Shown piece by piece: positions 25,446 to 34,337 of a stretch of 64,000 nucleotides of DNA. Both the position numbers and the translations under genes were made by a program. The notes below the pieces were generated by a model, which made no database searches, was not told the origin of the DNA, and worked only from the letters and a program-made list of their open reading frames with translations. This DNA comes from Rhizobium sp. ZPR4. Lineage in GTDB: Bacteria > Pseudomonadota > Alphaproteobacteria > Rhizobiales > Rhizobiaceae. How positions within the stretch are numbered: position 1 is the stretch's first letter; each line of letters opens with the position of its first letter. The stretch spans positions 1,488,001-1,552,000 of the forward strand of contig NZ_CP157968.1 of assembly GCF_040215725.1 (NCBI RefSeq), written 5' to 3'.

Positions 25446-26822
25446 TCATGAGCCTCGGCGTTCATCCCCGTCAAAGCCGGCGAAATCGCCTCTGACGATG
25501 CCGTGCCGCTGGAGCTTGTCGTAGAAGGTCTTCCTGGGAATGCCGAGTGCTTCGATCGTGCGGCGCACGTCGCCATTGTTCTGCGACAGGGTTTCGCGGA
25601 TGAGTTCGGCCTCGTAACGCTCGACCCGGATGGGTAGCGTCAAGCCTTCGTCCGCCGTCGCTACTTCGTCGGATTTTGCCGCTGCTGCCGATTCGAGACC
25701 GAGCACGAAGCGCTCGGCAAAATGCGAGAGTTCGCGAACGTTGCCTGGCCAGTCGTGCTGTTGCAGATGGCGGCGCACCGTCGTGGATATGGCCGGCACC
25801 TCACGCTTGAAGCGGCCGGCGGCGCGGTCGGCGAAATGGCCGAAGAGCAGGGGAATATCATCGCGCCGCTCACGCAATGGCGGAATGGAAAGCGTGACCA
25901 CGTTGAGGCGATAATAGAGATCTTCGCGAAAATCGCCGCGCTGCCGAGGATCGCCGAGATCGACCTTCGCCGCCGCGACGACGCGAAGATCGACGGGGCG
26001 GACCTCATTGGTGCCAAGCGGCGTCACCTCGCGCATTTCCAGCACGCGCAGCATCTGTACCTGGATCGCCGGCGGCATGCTTTCGATCTCGTCGAGAAAC
26101 AGGGTGCCGGCGCTTGAATGTTCGATGCGTCCAACGCGCTTCTTCTGGGCGCCGGTGAAAGCACCCGGCTCATGGCCGAACAATTCGCTCTCGATCACGG
26201 TTTCGGGCAGGGCGCCACAATTCAGCGCGACGAAATTGCCCTTGGCGCGGCGGCTCCAGCGATGCAGCAGGCTTGCGACCACTTCCTTGCCGCTGCCTGT
26301 TTCACCCGTCACCAGCACGTCGACATCCGTATCGGCGATCTGCCGCAGCGTATGGCGCAGGCGCTCGATGGCGGGGGTCTGTCCAATCAGCGGCAGATCG
26401 CCCTGCGCCTGTTCCGCAGCCTGTCGCAATGCCCGGTTTTCCAGCACAAGCCGTCGTTTCTCGGCCGCGCGGCGCACGCTCTGTACCAGCCGGTCCGTGG
26501 CGAAGGGTTTGGCGATGAAATCATAGGCGCCATCCTGGATCGCCTGCACCGCCATCGGAATATCGCCATGACCTGTGACCAGAATGACCGGCAGATCGGC
26601 GTCGAGCGCCTTGATGCGGGCGAAGAGCTGCTGCCCATCCATCTGCGGCATGCGGATATCGGAGACGACGACACCGGCAAAATCGGCATTGAGACCATGA
26701 AGTGCTTCACTTGCGGCAGAGAAGGCGGATACGGCAAAACCGGCCAGTTCCAGCGTCTGTTTCGTCGCCCTCAACAGATCCTTGTCGTCGTCGATGAGGA
26801 AAACGGGAGAACTCTCACTCAT
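25446..26822 (-). CDS. dctD: C4-dicarboxylate transport response regulator, sigma-54 activator
   Basis: A 458-residue NtrC-family activator. The receiver domain has [13 protein letters not shown] with phosphoacceptor Asp55 and [27 protein letters not shown]. The AAA+ domain has Walker A GETGSGKE and the GAFTGA loop that contacts sigma-54. The C-terminal Fis-type helix-turn-helix is [27 protein letters not shown]. With DctB it should activate the dctA promoter at 28814 from the binding site at 28719. It overlaps the dctB stop by four bases. The name rests on the adjacent dctB and dctA as well as the domains. Confidence 0.95.
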   Translation of the reverse strand: MSESSPVFLIDDDKDLLRATKQTLELAGFAVSAFSAASEALHGLNADFAGVVVSDIRMPQMDGQQLFARIKALDADLPVILVTGHGDIPMAVQAIQDGAYDFIAKPFATDRLVQSVRRAAEKRRLVLENRALRQAAEQAQGDLPLIGQTPAIERLRHTLRQIADTDVDVLVTGETGSGKEVVASLLHRWSRRAKGNFVALNCGALPETVIESELFGHEPGAFTGAQKKRVGRIEHSSAGTLFLDEIESMPPAIQVQMLRVLEMREVTPLGTNEVRPVDLRVVAAAKVDLGDPRQRGDFREDLYYRLNVVTLSIPPLRERRDDIPLLFGHFADRAAGRFKREVPAISTTVRRHLQQHDWPGNVRELSHFAERFVLGLESAAAAKSDEVATADEGLTLPIRVERYEAELIRETLSQNNGDVRRTIEALGIPRKTFYDKLQRHGIVRGDFAGFDGDERRGS

Positions 26823-28696
26823 GGTGTGGCCTTGCGCAAATGGACGGTGAAGCGGGTGCCGCTGTCATTGCTCTCGACATCGATCCGACCGCCATAATCG
26901 ACGACGATATCCTTTGAAATGACGAGACCAAGACCGAGGCCCTTTTCCTTGGACGTATTGAAGGGTGTAAACAGTGAATCGAGGATCGCCGCTGGAATGC
27001 CAGGCCCGTTGTCCGAAACCACGATCTCGACCTCACCCGAAGTTTCATGTACCGACACCTCAACCTTGGGCTGGTTGCGGCCTTCCAGGGCCTCCAGAGC
27101 ATTCTGAAAGAGGTTGATCAACACCTGCTCCAGCCGGATGCGCGTGCCGACAACACCAAGCCCCGTTGGCGGCAACTCGATCTTGAGCGCATCCAGGCGG
27201 CCGGCAAAGCGGCTCCTGAGCAGGACGACGGCTCCTTCGATCACGCTCCTAAGGTCGACCGGCTCCGGGGCGGTCCTTCCCTTGCGGGCGAAGGCCTTCA
27301 GTTCTTCGGTGATCGTACCGATACGTTCCGTCAATGCTGCGATCGCCGATAGGTTTTCCTTCACCGGCTCCGTCTGATGCCGGTCGAGAAAAACATGCGC
27401 ATTTTCCGCATAGGCGCGAATCGTCGCAACCGGTTGATTGATCTCATGGGCGACGCCGGCGGCGACCTGGCCAAGAATGGCAAGGCGATTGGCCTGTACG
27501 AGATCCTGCTGCACGCCCTGCAGCTTGGCTTCCGTCGCACGGTGGTCGGCAATTTCCGCCTCCAGCCGGTCGCGGGCCTGGCTCAGGTCTTCCGTGCGCT
27601 CAAGAACCCGGCGTTCCAGCTCTTCACGCGCGATCCTGCTGACGGCGATCTGCATGGCGGAGACATCGCGGCGGCGCAGCAGGAAAGCCGCAAAGGCGAG
27701 GATCGGCAGCAGGACGGTCAAGGTAAGGAAGCGCGTCTCGCGCACGGAGGAGGCGATCGCCTGATCGGTCGGGATCAGATAGCCGAGCTGCCAGGGCGTC
27801 GATGGAATCGCAACCGTCAGCCGCAAGTATTCCGCGGCACTGCTTCCGGGCAGAATGGCGCGCACGATGGTTGCATCCGGGCCGACTTTCTCGGGATGGC
27901 TGACCGGAAGGGGCGAAAGCGGCGCCGCGCCGAACTGCAGGCTTTTGCGAATAGCGGCGGCTTCCTCGCGCGCAAGGGGAGCGGTCGTCATGAAGCGCCA
28001 AGAGGGCAGGCTGGTGATGAGCACGACGCCGCGTTCGTCGGTCACGTAAGCGGGGCGACCGGTCTCACTCCAGTCGGCCTCCAGCTGATCGAACTCCATC
28101 TTCACCACGACGACACCGAGAGCAGAGCCGACATCGCCGACGCGGCGGGAAATATAGAGGCCTGGGCGATTGCTAACCGTGCCGAGCGCATAATGTTCGG
28201 CGGTCCCCGTTTCCATGGCTTTGCGGAAGTAATCACGGAAGGAATAGTCGTTGCCGACGAAGCTCAAAGGCTCCCGCCAGTTGCTGGAGGCCATGGCAAC
28301 GCCGTCCTTGCCGGTAACGTAGAGGACGGATGCACTGGTGCCGGAAACCAGGCTTTCGAGCTTGCGATCCAGCGAGACGATGTCGTCGGTGCGCTGGTCG
28401 GCGAGGGCATCCCGTACCTGCTGATCATCGGCGAGCAGCAGCGGCAAGGCCCGGGGACGTTCGAGGACGGCTCGCAAGAGAGCGACTTTGAGGTTTGCAT
28501 CCGTGTGACCCTGCCTTTGCAGCATTTCTATTGCCGAGAGGCGGCCATAAAAATTCGCGCCATAAAGACCGGCCGCAATGACGGCCGCACTTAGAAACGC
28601 GAAAACGAACCAGACCCGACGAGCGCGCCGACCCAGTTGCTCGGGCGTCAAAAATCGTTCGTGGACCGGGCGCTGCAGCATTCCCGTATTGTGCAT
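26819..28696 (-). CDS. dctB: C4-dicarboxylate sensor histidine kinase
   Basis: A sensor kinase of about 625 residues. After a short N-terminus come a membrane segment ([21 protein letters not shown]), a periplasmic double-PAS-like sensor region ([28 protein letters not shown]), a second membrane segment ([18 protein letters not shown]), a coiled linker, the His-box [20 protein letters not shown], and the ATPase boxes [17 protein letters not shown] and GLGLGLVIS. The start used is the ATG at 28696; the frame stays open to 28825, but that would run through the DctD binding site and the dctA promoter. An ATG at 28681 is also possible. Confidence 0.93.
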   Translation of the reverse strand: MHNTGMLQRPVHERFLTPEQLGRRARRVWFVFAFLSAAVIAAGLYGANFYGRLSAIEMLQRQGHTDANLKVALLRAVLERPRALPLLLADDQQVRDALADQRTDDIVSLDRKLESLVSGTSASVLYVTGKDGVAMASSNWREPLSFVGNDYSFRDYFRKAMETGTAEHYALGTVSNRPGLYISRRVGDVGSALGVVVVKMEFDQLEADWSETGRPAYVTDERGVVLITSLPSWRFMTTAPLAREEAAAIRKSLQFGAAPLSPLPVSHPEKVGPDATIVRAILPGSSAAEYLRLTVAIPSTPWQLGYLIPTDQAIASSVRETRFLTLTVLLPILAFAAFLLRRRDVSAMQIAVSRIAREELERRVLERTEDLSQARDRLEAEIADHRATEAKLQGVQQDLVQANRLAILGQVAAGVAHEINQPVATIRAYAENAHVFLDRHQTEPVKENLSAIAALTERIGTITEELKAFARKGRTAPEPVDLRSVIEGAVVLLRSRFAGRLDALKIELPPTGLGVVGTRIRLEQVLINLFQNALEALEGRNQPKVEVSVHETSGEVEIVVSDNGPGIPAAILDSLFTPFNTSKEKGLGLGLVISKDIVVDYGGRIDVESNDSGTRFTVHLRKATP

Positions 28697-28706
28697 GATT
28701 TCGCGC
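28690..28706. promoter_or_regulatory. Possible second, weaker DctD site
   Basis: TGTGCATGATTTCGCGC resembles one half of the strong site at 28719 with a degraded right arm. Rhizobial dctA promoters often carry two DctD sites in tandem. It overlaps the proposed start of dctB. Confidence 0.4.
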
Positions 28707-28718
28707 GCGCTGCAATTC

Positions 28719-28744
28719 GATCTGTGCGGATTGTCGCACAGATC
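28719..28744. promoter_or_regulatory. DctD upstream activator site for dctA
   Basis: A perfect 10-bp inverted repeat, GATCTGTGCG and CGCACAGATC around GATTGT, lies about 70 bases upstream of the sigma-54 promoter. The GTGCG/CGCAC arms are the recognised DctD pattern in rhizobia. Confidence 0.88.
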
Positions 28745-28813
28745 AATGATCTTGGTTCGGGACGGTAAATTAAAATTAAGCAAAAGCAATGTGTTAAAAT
28801 CAAGGCGCTCATC

Positions 28814-28829
28814 TGGCACGGTCATTGCA
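28814..28829 (+). promoter_or_regulatory. Sigma-54 promoter of dctA
   Basis: TGGCACGGTCATTGCA matches the -24/-12 consensus TGGCAC-N5-TTGCA exactly. It is 86 bases upstream of the dctA ATG at 28915 and downstream of the DctD site, the classical arrangement. Confidence 0.95.
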
Positions 28830-28914
28830 GAGGAAGTTGTAACAGTCGGAGGCTGTTGAATTCTAGTCGTCGCCCGGAGGGCCGAGAGATCGGTTGGGCT
28901 TAACGGAGGACATC

Positions 28915-30243
28915 ATGATTGCTCCCATCGCCGCCGCGGAAACGCGCGCCAAAGTTCCCTTTTACCGGCATCTCTATGTGCAGGTTCTCACCGCCATCGC
29001 TGCGGGCATACTGCTCGGCCATTACTATCCGCAGCTCGGCACGTCGTTGCAGCCGCTCGGCGATGCCTTCATCAAGCTGGTGCGCATGGTCATTGCGCCC
29101 GTTATCTTCCTGACGGTTACGACCGGCATTGCCGGCATGTCCGATCTAAAGAAATTCGGCCGCGTCGTCGGCAAGGCATTCATCTACTTCCTGACCTTCT
29201 CAACGTTGGCGCTTATCGTCGGCCTCATCGTTGCCAACGTCGTGCAGCCAGGCGCCGGCATGCATATCAATCCGGCCACTCTGGATACGAAGGCTGTCAC
29301 CAATTATGCGGCTCAGGCGCATGATGCCTCTGTCGTCGGCTTCTTGATGAACATCATCCCGGATACGATCGTCGGTGCCTTCGCCAAGGGCGACATTCTC
29401 CAGGTGCTGTTCTTCTCGGTCGTCTTCGGCATCGCGCTCGGCGCAGCCGGAGAACGCGGCCGTCCGGTCGTTGACTTCCTGCAGGCACTGACCACCCCGA
29501 TCTTCCGGATGGTAGCGCTTCTGATGAAATTTGCGCCGATCGGCGCCTTCGGCGCCATGGCATTTACCATCGGCAAGTATGGCATCGGCACGATTGCCAA
29601 CCTGGCCTTCCTGATCGGCACTTTCTACGCCACGTCGCTGTTGTTTGTTCTCGTGGTGCTTGGCGCTGTTGCTCGCTACAACGGCTTCTCGATCCTGGCG
29701 CTGATCCGCTACATCAAGGAAGAGCTGCTGCTGGTTCTCGGCACCTCGTCTTCGGAAGCCGCTCTTCCCGGCCTGATGAACAAGATGGAACGCGCGGGCT
29801 GCAAGCGCTCCGTCGTTGGCCTCGTCATCCCGACCGGCTACTCCTTCAACCTTGACGGCACGAACATCTACATGACGCTGGCAGCACTCTTCATTGCGCA
29901 GGCGACCGACACGCCGTTGGCGCTTGGTGACCAGATCCTGCTGCTGCTCGTCGCGATGCTGAGCTCCAAGGGCGCTGCCGGCATCACCGGTGCGGGCTTC
30001 ATCACGCTTGCCGCCACGCTCGCAGTCGTGCCTTCGGTTCCGATCGCCGGCATGGCGCTGATCCTCGGCATCGACCGTTTCATGTCGGAGTGCCGTGCGC
30101 TAACCAACTTCGTCGGCAATGCGGTTGCCACGGTCGTCGTCGCCCGCTGGGAAAACGAGCTCGACCAGACCAAGTTTGCCGCCGCCATGGCGGGGCAATT
30201 GGGCGAAGAAATCGAAGCGCCTGCGCTGCAGGCCGCCGAGTAG
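28915..30243 (+). CDS. dctA: C4-dicarboxylate/proton symporter
   Basis: A 442-residue DAACS-family symporter that takes up succinate, fumarate and malate and fuels bacteroids in legume symbioses. The start is the ATG at 28915 ([17 protein letters not shown]) with GGAGG upstream. Hallmarks are [38 protein letters not shown] (the serine-rich re-entrant loop), [18 protein letters not shown] and [20 protein letters not shown]. It has about eight membrane spans. A terminator follows at 30269. Its regulation by DctB/DctD and sigma-54 is supported by the upstream sites. Confidence 0.97.
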   Translation: MIAPIAAAETRAKVPFYRHLYVQVLTAIAAGILLGHYYPQLGTSLQPLGDAFIKLVRMVIAPVIFLTVTTGIAGMSDLKKFGRVVGKAFIYFLTFSTLALIVGLIVANVVQPGAGMHINPATLDTKAVTNYAAQAHDASVVGFLMNIIPDTIVGAFAKGDILQVLFFSVVFGIALGAAGERGRPVVDFLQALTTPIFRMVALLMKFAPIGAFGAMAFTIGKYGIGTIANLAFLIGTFYATSLLFVLVVLGAVARYNGFSILALIRYIKEELLLVLGTSSSEAALPGLMNKMERAGCKRSVVGLVIPTGYSFNLDGTNIYMTLAALFIAQATDTPLALGDQILLLLVAMLSSKGAAGITGAGFITLAATLAVVPSVPIAGMALILGIDRFMSECRALTNFVGNAVATVVVARWENELDQTKFAAAMAGQLGEEIEAPALQAAE

Positions 30244-30268
30244 GCTTCGCACTATCCTCCCAAGGATG

Positions 30269-30300
30269 AAACGGCCCCTTCGGGGGCCGTTTTTCTTTTC
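30269..30300 (+). terminator. Rho-independent terminator of dctA
   Basis: An ACGGCCCC-TTCG-GGGGCCGT stem with a UUCG-type tetraloop is followed by TTTTTCTTTT. Confidence 0.92.
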
Positions 30301-30522
30301 CATGCCGGGCGATCACAGTTTCGTGTAGCGCAGACGGGCGGCTGATCCCTCCGGCATCATCAACAGCCGCCTTCATAAAACTGTCACCGCAACGGCTCAC
30401 AGCATCATACTGACAGTTGTGAATTTCGACGAAACCCCAAGCAGATAGGAGGGCAGCGTGTCACAGACGATTTTTGTGAGCGCAAGCCAGCCAGTTTCGA
30501 GGGGTCTTCATGTCGATCAACC

Positions 30523-31074
30523 ATGTCGCGAGTAGCGCGCATGGCTTCTTCACTCTCAGCACAGCAAAAGGCCTTACGACGATCGGAGAGTTTTCTGTCC
30601 GAGCTTGCGTCTCACACGGACGAGTTGCTGCACGGCCGGGTCCACGAACAATATGCGGCCATCTGCTACAGGAGGGTGCCCGACTGCGACCATGCCGAGA
30701 TGCTCGTCGTCACCAGCCGGGAAAGCGGCCGATGGGTCGTCCCCAAGGGTTGGCCCATCAAGGGCAAGAAGCCGCATGAGGTTGCCGCTATTGAGGCTTA
30801 TGAAGAAGCCGGTGTGCGCGGCAAGGTGAAGAAAAAGCCTTTCGGCTATTTTACCTATCTGAAACAGCTCGCCGACGGCAGCCGCGTTCCCTGTATCGTC
30901 GAACTGCATCTGCTGGAGGTCGACCAGACGCTCCAGGACTTTCCGGAGCGAGGCCAGCGCCGCATCGAGTGGGTTTCTTTCATCGAAGCAGCCAATCGTG
31001 TGCGTGAGCCGGAGCTCAAGGGGCTTCTGCTTGCGGCTGAGCGGAAAGTGCGCAAGACAAAAGGCAAGAAGTGA
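30523..31074 (+). CDS. Nudix hydrolase (DIPP-like)
   Basis: A 183-residue Nudix hydrolase. The Nudix box region reads KGWPIKGKKPHEVAAIEAYEEAGV; the EE of the catalytic helix and the trailing AGV are kept, but the usual Arg of the RE pair is Ile. The C-terminus is rich in Lys (RKVRKTKGKK). Relatives cleave nucleoside diphosphate-linked or diphosphoinositol compounds; no substrate can be set here. The start is uncertain: ATG 30523 and ATG 30541 are in frame, whereas the best ribosome site (GAGGGG at about 30499) lies in front of the out-of-frame ATG at 30510. Confidence 0.82.
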   Translation: MSRVARMASSLSAQQKALRRSESFLSELASHTDELLHGRVHEQYAAICYRRVPDCDHAEMLVVTSRESGRWVVPKGWPIKGKKPHEVAAIEAYEEAGVRGKVKKKPFGYFTYLKQLADGSRVPCIVELHLLEVDQTLQDFPERGQRRIEWVSFIEAANRVREPELKGLLLAAERKVRKTKGKK

Positions 31075-31378
31075 TCTTCACGCTATACGTGCTGCTCGCA
31101 GCCTGCCGGCCAGAGGCCGTCGTTGCGAGATGGTGCGCTGCGGCGTTCATTCCTCTGTAACCGTGACGTGTTGTCGCTATCACAGAATATTAAATCGCGA
31201 AATTAGCCGAGAGCCAGGCGATTGGCAGCTATGCGCTTCCGTGCTTGCCCTCGCCGCATTGATGCCTATATTGACGCAGCGTTCGGCCGTGTCTGTTTAG
31301 GTCGATATGCCTCATGGCTGCAATAGCTGCCTTCACCCGGCAACGAATTGGCCGGCGGACTTTGGAAGGAGAAATTTC
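31075..31378. other. Intergenic stretch with no gene recognised
   Basis: About 300 bases between the Nudix gene and the small HTH gene. Frames are broken. The end holds the ribosome site GGAAGGAG of the HTH gene. I see no RNA or repeat in it. Confidence 0.5.
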
Positions 31379-31624
31379 ATGTCCATTACTCCGAATAATA
31401 TCGATAGTTCAAAGGTTTCTACCGTACCTGATGGTGAGATTGCTGCTGCCGTGCGGCAGGCGCGTGAAGCCATCGGTTACACGATTGACGACCTCTCCGA
31501 GACCTGTGGCCTCACCAGTGAGGAAATCACTGAAATCGAGGCTGGTGCTGAGGCCGATCCGGCGAAACTTCGCCGTATTGCCACCGCATTACAGGTTCCG
31601 CCGTCGACTTTCTTCATCGTTTGA
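31379..31624 (+). CDS. Small XRE-type helix-turn-helix protein
   Basis: An 81-residue protein starting at the ATG at 31379, with AAGGAG seven bases before it. The single domain VRQAREAIGYTIDDLSETCGLTSEEITEIEAGAEADPAKLRRIATALQVPPSTFF is a Cro/XRE helix-turn-helix. It is mostly just the DNA-binding domain, with an acidic middle, so it may act as a dimer. No partner toxin is adjacent. Targets are unknown. Confidence 0.85.
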   Translation: MSITPNNIDSSKVSTVPDGEIAAAVRQAREAIGYTIDDLSETCGLTSEEITEIEAGAEADPAKLRRIATALQVPPSTFFIV

Positions 31625-32142
31625 ACAGGCGGCGCACTTCGGTGCGCCCCTTCAATTCTGCACCGGCGGCCTGCATTTCGCATTGGCCTTACGCGCGAAT
31701 TATCGCGATCGAAGAACGTACTACCTCGCTTTTGCACGTTCACGCGTCCGCAGCTGCCTAGGCAACGTCTTGTAGCAGGCTTGCTATAGCTTCCGGCGCC
31801 GAAAACTGCCGGGGATGGCAATCGCAGGTGGATTGGGCAGCCCCTGGAGGGGGTACGCGCAACTATAGATGTAGGTATGGCGGCCCCGTCGAAGAGATCT
31901 AGCTTCGATCACAGGACCATCCGCTGGCTTTTTAAGCAAAAATTTCCATAATTATACATTGAAAATAAGCCAATATCAGCTTGGTTTTATGAGTATTTGC
32001 GCTTTCTGCTGTCGCGATACTGGTCAAATTCGTTTCAAAGTTTTAATCTACACGGGCCATTTGCGTTTATTAGTAGTACTTTTGCCGATACAGCATATTG
32101 CGGTTATGCAGACGTGCAGTGGGACGGGTTTGACGGCGCTTA
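31625..32142. other. Intergenic stretch, partly AT-rich; one GC hairpin
   Basis: Right after the HTH stop, GGCGCAC-TTCG-GTGCGCC (31631-31648) forms a stable hairpin with only a weak T-rich tail (CCTTCAATT), possibly a terminator. The remainder, especially 31900-32130, is AT-rich with short open frames (for example 31959-32171) that lack ribosome sites or recognisable protein. Nothing else is supported. Confidence 0.5.
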
Positions 32143-32712
32143 TTGGGACATACCGGCATGGGGCGGAATGATAAGAGTTTTGGCGCCGACCTCGATAACG
32201 GTGCGCGGCTTGTTAATTCGATCTCTGTTGATGTTTTCACTGCTCAAACGAACCTAGATAGTCGTCTGGCGTTGCCGCCGGAGCCGCCGCAGGCGGGAGA
32301 GGGCGATCTGGGCCAGGCGGCGGACGAAGGCGACAAGCTTGCAGCCCTGGATAAGATTGCACGGGATATGACGTTGCTGGCTACGCTGGTGACGAGGCGG
32401 CGGCACACAAAGTCCGAAAATACCGACGATGAAGATCCAACGCCGTCCTTCGAGGCGTTGGACGAGCCCGTAGGGTCGGCATTCGCGCCGCTCGGAATTG
32501 CAATGCAGGATGGGGACGAGGTTCAATCCATCAATTCGATCGCACAGGCTGTCGAGTATCTGACGACGAAATGGCCGATACGCTACGGAGATGCGTTTGA
32601 AGAGGCGCTGCAGGCCTGCATCGACGGTGTCAAAGGCAGGGTTTCACCTGAACAGGTTCGCTCTGCTTTCCTCAAGGCAGCGGGCGCGGCCGGTATTCGT
32701 GTAATTCCCTGA
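32143..32712 (+). CDS. DUF982 domain protein
   Basis: A protein of up to 189 residues; ATG at 32143 or 32158 (MGRNDKSFGADL) are both possible and neither has a strong ribosome site. The N-terminal two thirds is acidic and low in recognisable structure (PPEPPQAGEGDLGQAADEGDKLAALDK). The last 70 residues, VQSINSIAQAVEYLTTKWPIRYGDAFEEALQACIDGVKGRVSPEQVRSAFLKAAGAAG, match DUF982, a small domain expanded in rhizobia with no established function. The extra N-terminal segment is unusual, since most DUF982 proteins are only about 80-100 residues. Confidence 0.68.
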   Translation: MGHTGMGRNDKSFGADLDNGARLVNSISVDVFTAQTNLDSRLALPPEPPQAGEGDLGQAADEGDKLAALDKIARDMTLLATLVTRRRHTKSENTDDEDPTPSFEALDEPVGSAFAPLGIAMQDGDEVQSINSIAQAVEYLTTKWPIRYGDAFEEALQACIDGVKGRVSPEQVRSAFLKAAGAAGIRVIP

Positions 32713-33590
32713 GGCGATTAAGACCTGCCGGTTCGCCTGAACTTGCCGCCATGAACAGGCAGGCGCCTTGACGCGCGCCGCGGTAGAGGTAACGCGAGAC
32801 GGCGAGTTGCGCTTGTCGCAAGCGAGGAGGCCCGACCGTTACTTAGAGCAAGCGACCGAGCCTCCCGACCATCGCAAATTGGCGGTTGCGATAGTTCCAA
32901 AGATGTGGCTTGCCACTGCCATGTCGTCCATACGGAAAGCGGCGCCGGAGGTCTGATTGCGCCTGGCGTTGGAAACCCGACTTCAAGGTAAGCCAATGCC
33001 TAATGCCGTCAGGCCGCTTGTTTCGGAACGCTACGCGACAACATGACCACTCTACTTGTCTCTTGGACATTGTTGCGGAGATCGACGACACCAGATGTAT
33101 GCAGGCCGTGATCTGCCAGCCTGCTCTTCACCACATGTCCGTCCATAGGAAGAGGATTTTGTGCGCAGTTGGGAGGCCTGACGTTCCTTCAAGGGTCCGC
33201 CCCGTCAGGCCTCCCAGCGCAGCAGATGAATATCTGCGGTGGCGATTGAAGCTCGCAGAACGGCGCCTTGCCTGTCTATATCGAAAGCGACACAGCGCAC
33301 CCGATTGCGTCACTCGGACGCCGTCGCGGCAGGCGCGAAGCTATCCATCTCATTCTAGTTATGATGTTTCTGCCGCGATGAGTCCGGCATTTCGCGAAGC
33401 CGCAAAGTATAGAATCAATATGCTCTCAATACATATTGCGACAAAACTATACAAATAAAGCTTACATCTCGAAAATATTTATTAGAAAGTACGTATTTAC
33501 AGCTATAATCGCGTCTATATTATGGCCTCAACGTGAACTTTCGCAAGTTACATGTTGAATCTCGTGAATTCCTTCGAGGAGAATTTTCGA
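32713..33590. other. Gene-poor stretch with a strong hairpin, then AT-rich promoter region
   Basis: No convincing gene in about 880 bases. An open frame at 32910-33458 encodes a Cys/Arg/His-mixed sequence without ribosome site or family likeness. The last 200 bases (33400-33540) are AT-rich and probably carry the promoter of the outer-membrane protein gene at 33591. The one clear structure is the inverted repeat at 33171-33215. Confidence 0.5.
33171..33215. repeat. Perfect 13-bp inverted repeat in the gene-poor stretch
   Basis: GGGAGGCCTGACG (33171-33183) and CGTCAGGCCTCCC (33203-33215) are separated by 19 bases. There is no T tract on either side. It could be a remnant mobile-element end, a small-RNA stem or a protein site; nothing decides between these. 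Confidence 0.6.
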
Positions 33591-34283
33591 ATGCGCAAGT
33601 TTTTGGGGACTACAGTTTTCTTGTTGGCGACGGTTGCCGGGAGTTCCGTCTATGCGGCAGATCTCGCGACTTCCACGCCGCCTCAGGCTCCTATCGAGAC
33701 GGCGCCGGTATTTTCGTGGACCGGCTTCTATGTCGGTGTGAATGCCGGCGGTGGTTTCGGTGGTAACGATGATGTCGGTTTCCATTCCTTCGGAAGTTAC
33801 CTTGGCAGATTTGGCAAGCTCGAAGGATCCGGCTTCCTCGGAGGCGGCCAGATCGGCTACAACTATCAGTTCGACCCCAACTGGGTAATCGGCCTCGAAG
33901 CGGATTTCCAGGGCGCTGACATCAGCGACTCGTTCAGAAATGGCACCGCGAGTGCGTCTTCCAAGATCGACTGGTATGGCACCGTCCGTCCCCGCATCGG
34001 TTACGCCTATGACAATACCTTGTTCTACGGTACCGGCGGTCTCGCCTATGGCCATGTCAATTACAAAGGCGCAATCGGCGGCCTAGGTTTCGATGACGAC
34101 AAGACCAAAGCCGGTTGGACGGTGGGTGCCGGCATCGAACACGCCTTCACCGATCATGTGACAGCGAAACTCGAATATCAGTATGTCGATTTCGGCAGCA
34201 GCAACATGGGCGGGAACGAGCTTAATTCCAAAGCCAGCCTCGATTTCCATGCTGTTCGGGTAGGTCTGAACTACAAGTTCTGA
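33591..34283 (+). CDS. Omp25/Omp31-type outer-membrane beta-barrel protein
   Basis: A 230-residue protein. The start is the ATG at 33591 (MRKFLGTTVFLLATVAGSSV), with GAGGAG upstream; the signal peptide ends at VYAA. The mature part has the family pattern PVFSWTGFYVGVNAGGGFGG, GGGQIGYNYQFDPNWVIGLEADFQ, SKIDWYGTVRPRIGYAYDNTLFYGTGGLAYG, AGWTVGAGIEHAFTDHVTAKLEYQYVDFG, and ends with Phe for BAM recognition. It predicts an eight-stranded barrel. It precedes the Hint-domain gene by 54 bases, perhaps in one transcript. Confidence 0.93.
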   Translation: MRKFLGTTVFLLATVAGSSVYAADLATSTPPQAPIETAPVFSWTGFYVGVNAGGGFGGNDDVGFHSFGSYLGRFGKLEGSGFLGGGQIGYNYQFDPNWVIGLEADFQGADISDSFRNGTASASSKIDWYGTVRPRIGYAYDNTLFYGTGGLAYGHVNYKGAIGGLGFDDDKTKAGWTVGAGIEHAFTDHVTAKLEYQYVDFGSSNMGGNELNSKASLDFHAVRVGLNYKF

Positions 34284-34337
34284 CGACAATTTTTGCCTTG
34301 AAAAACAACGTGTTAATCTAATGGAGAGGATAATAAC

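Noticed and set aside
27377..28594. A 405-codon open frame on the plus strand
   Set aside because: Antisense to dctB, whose membrane segments and kinase boxes are unmistakable.
31959..32257. Short plus-strand frames of 70-86 codons in the AT-rich stretch
   Set aside because: No ribosome site, no family likeness, and Cys/Phe-rich composition unlike real genes nearby.
33171..33215. Reading the 13-bp inverted repeat as a Rho-independent terminator
   Set aside because: No run of T follows on either strand and no gene ends close by.
32910..33458. A 182-codon plus-strand frame
   Set aside because: No ribosome site, mixed composition, and no domain. It also runs across the strong inverted repeat at 33171.
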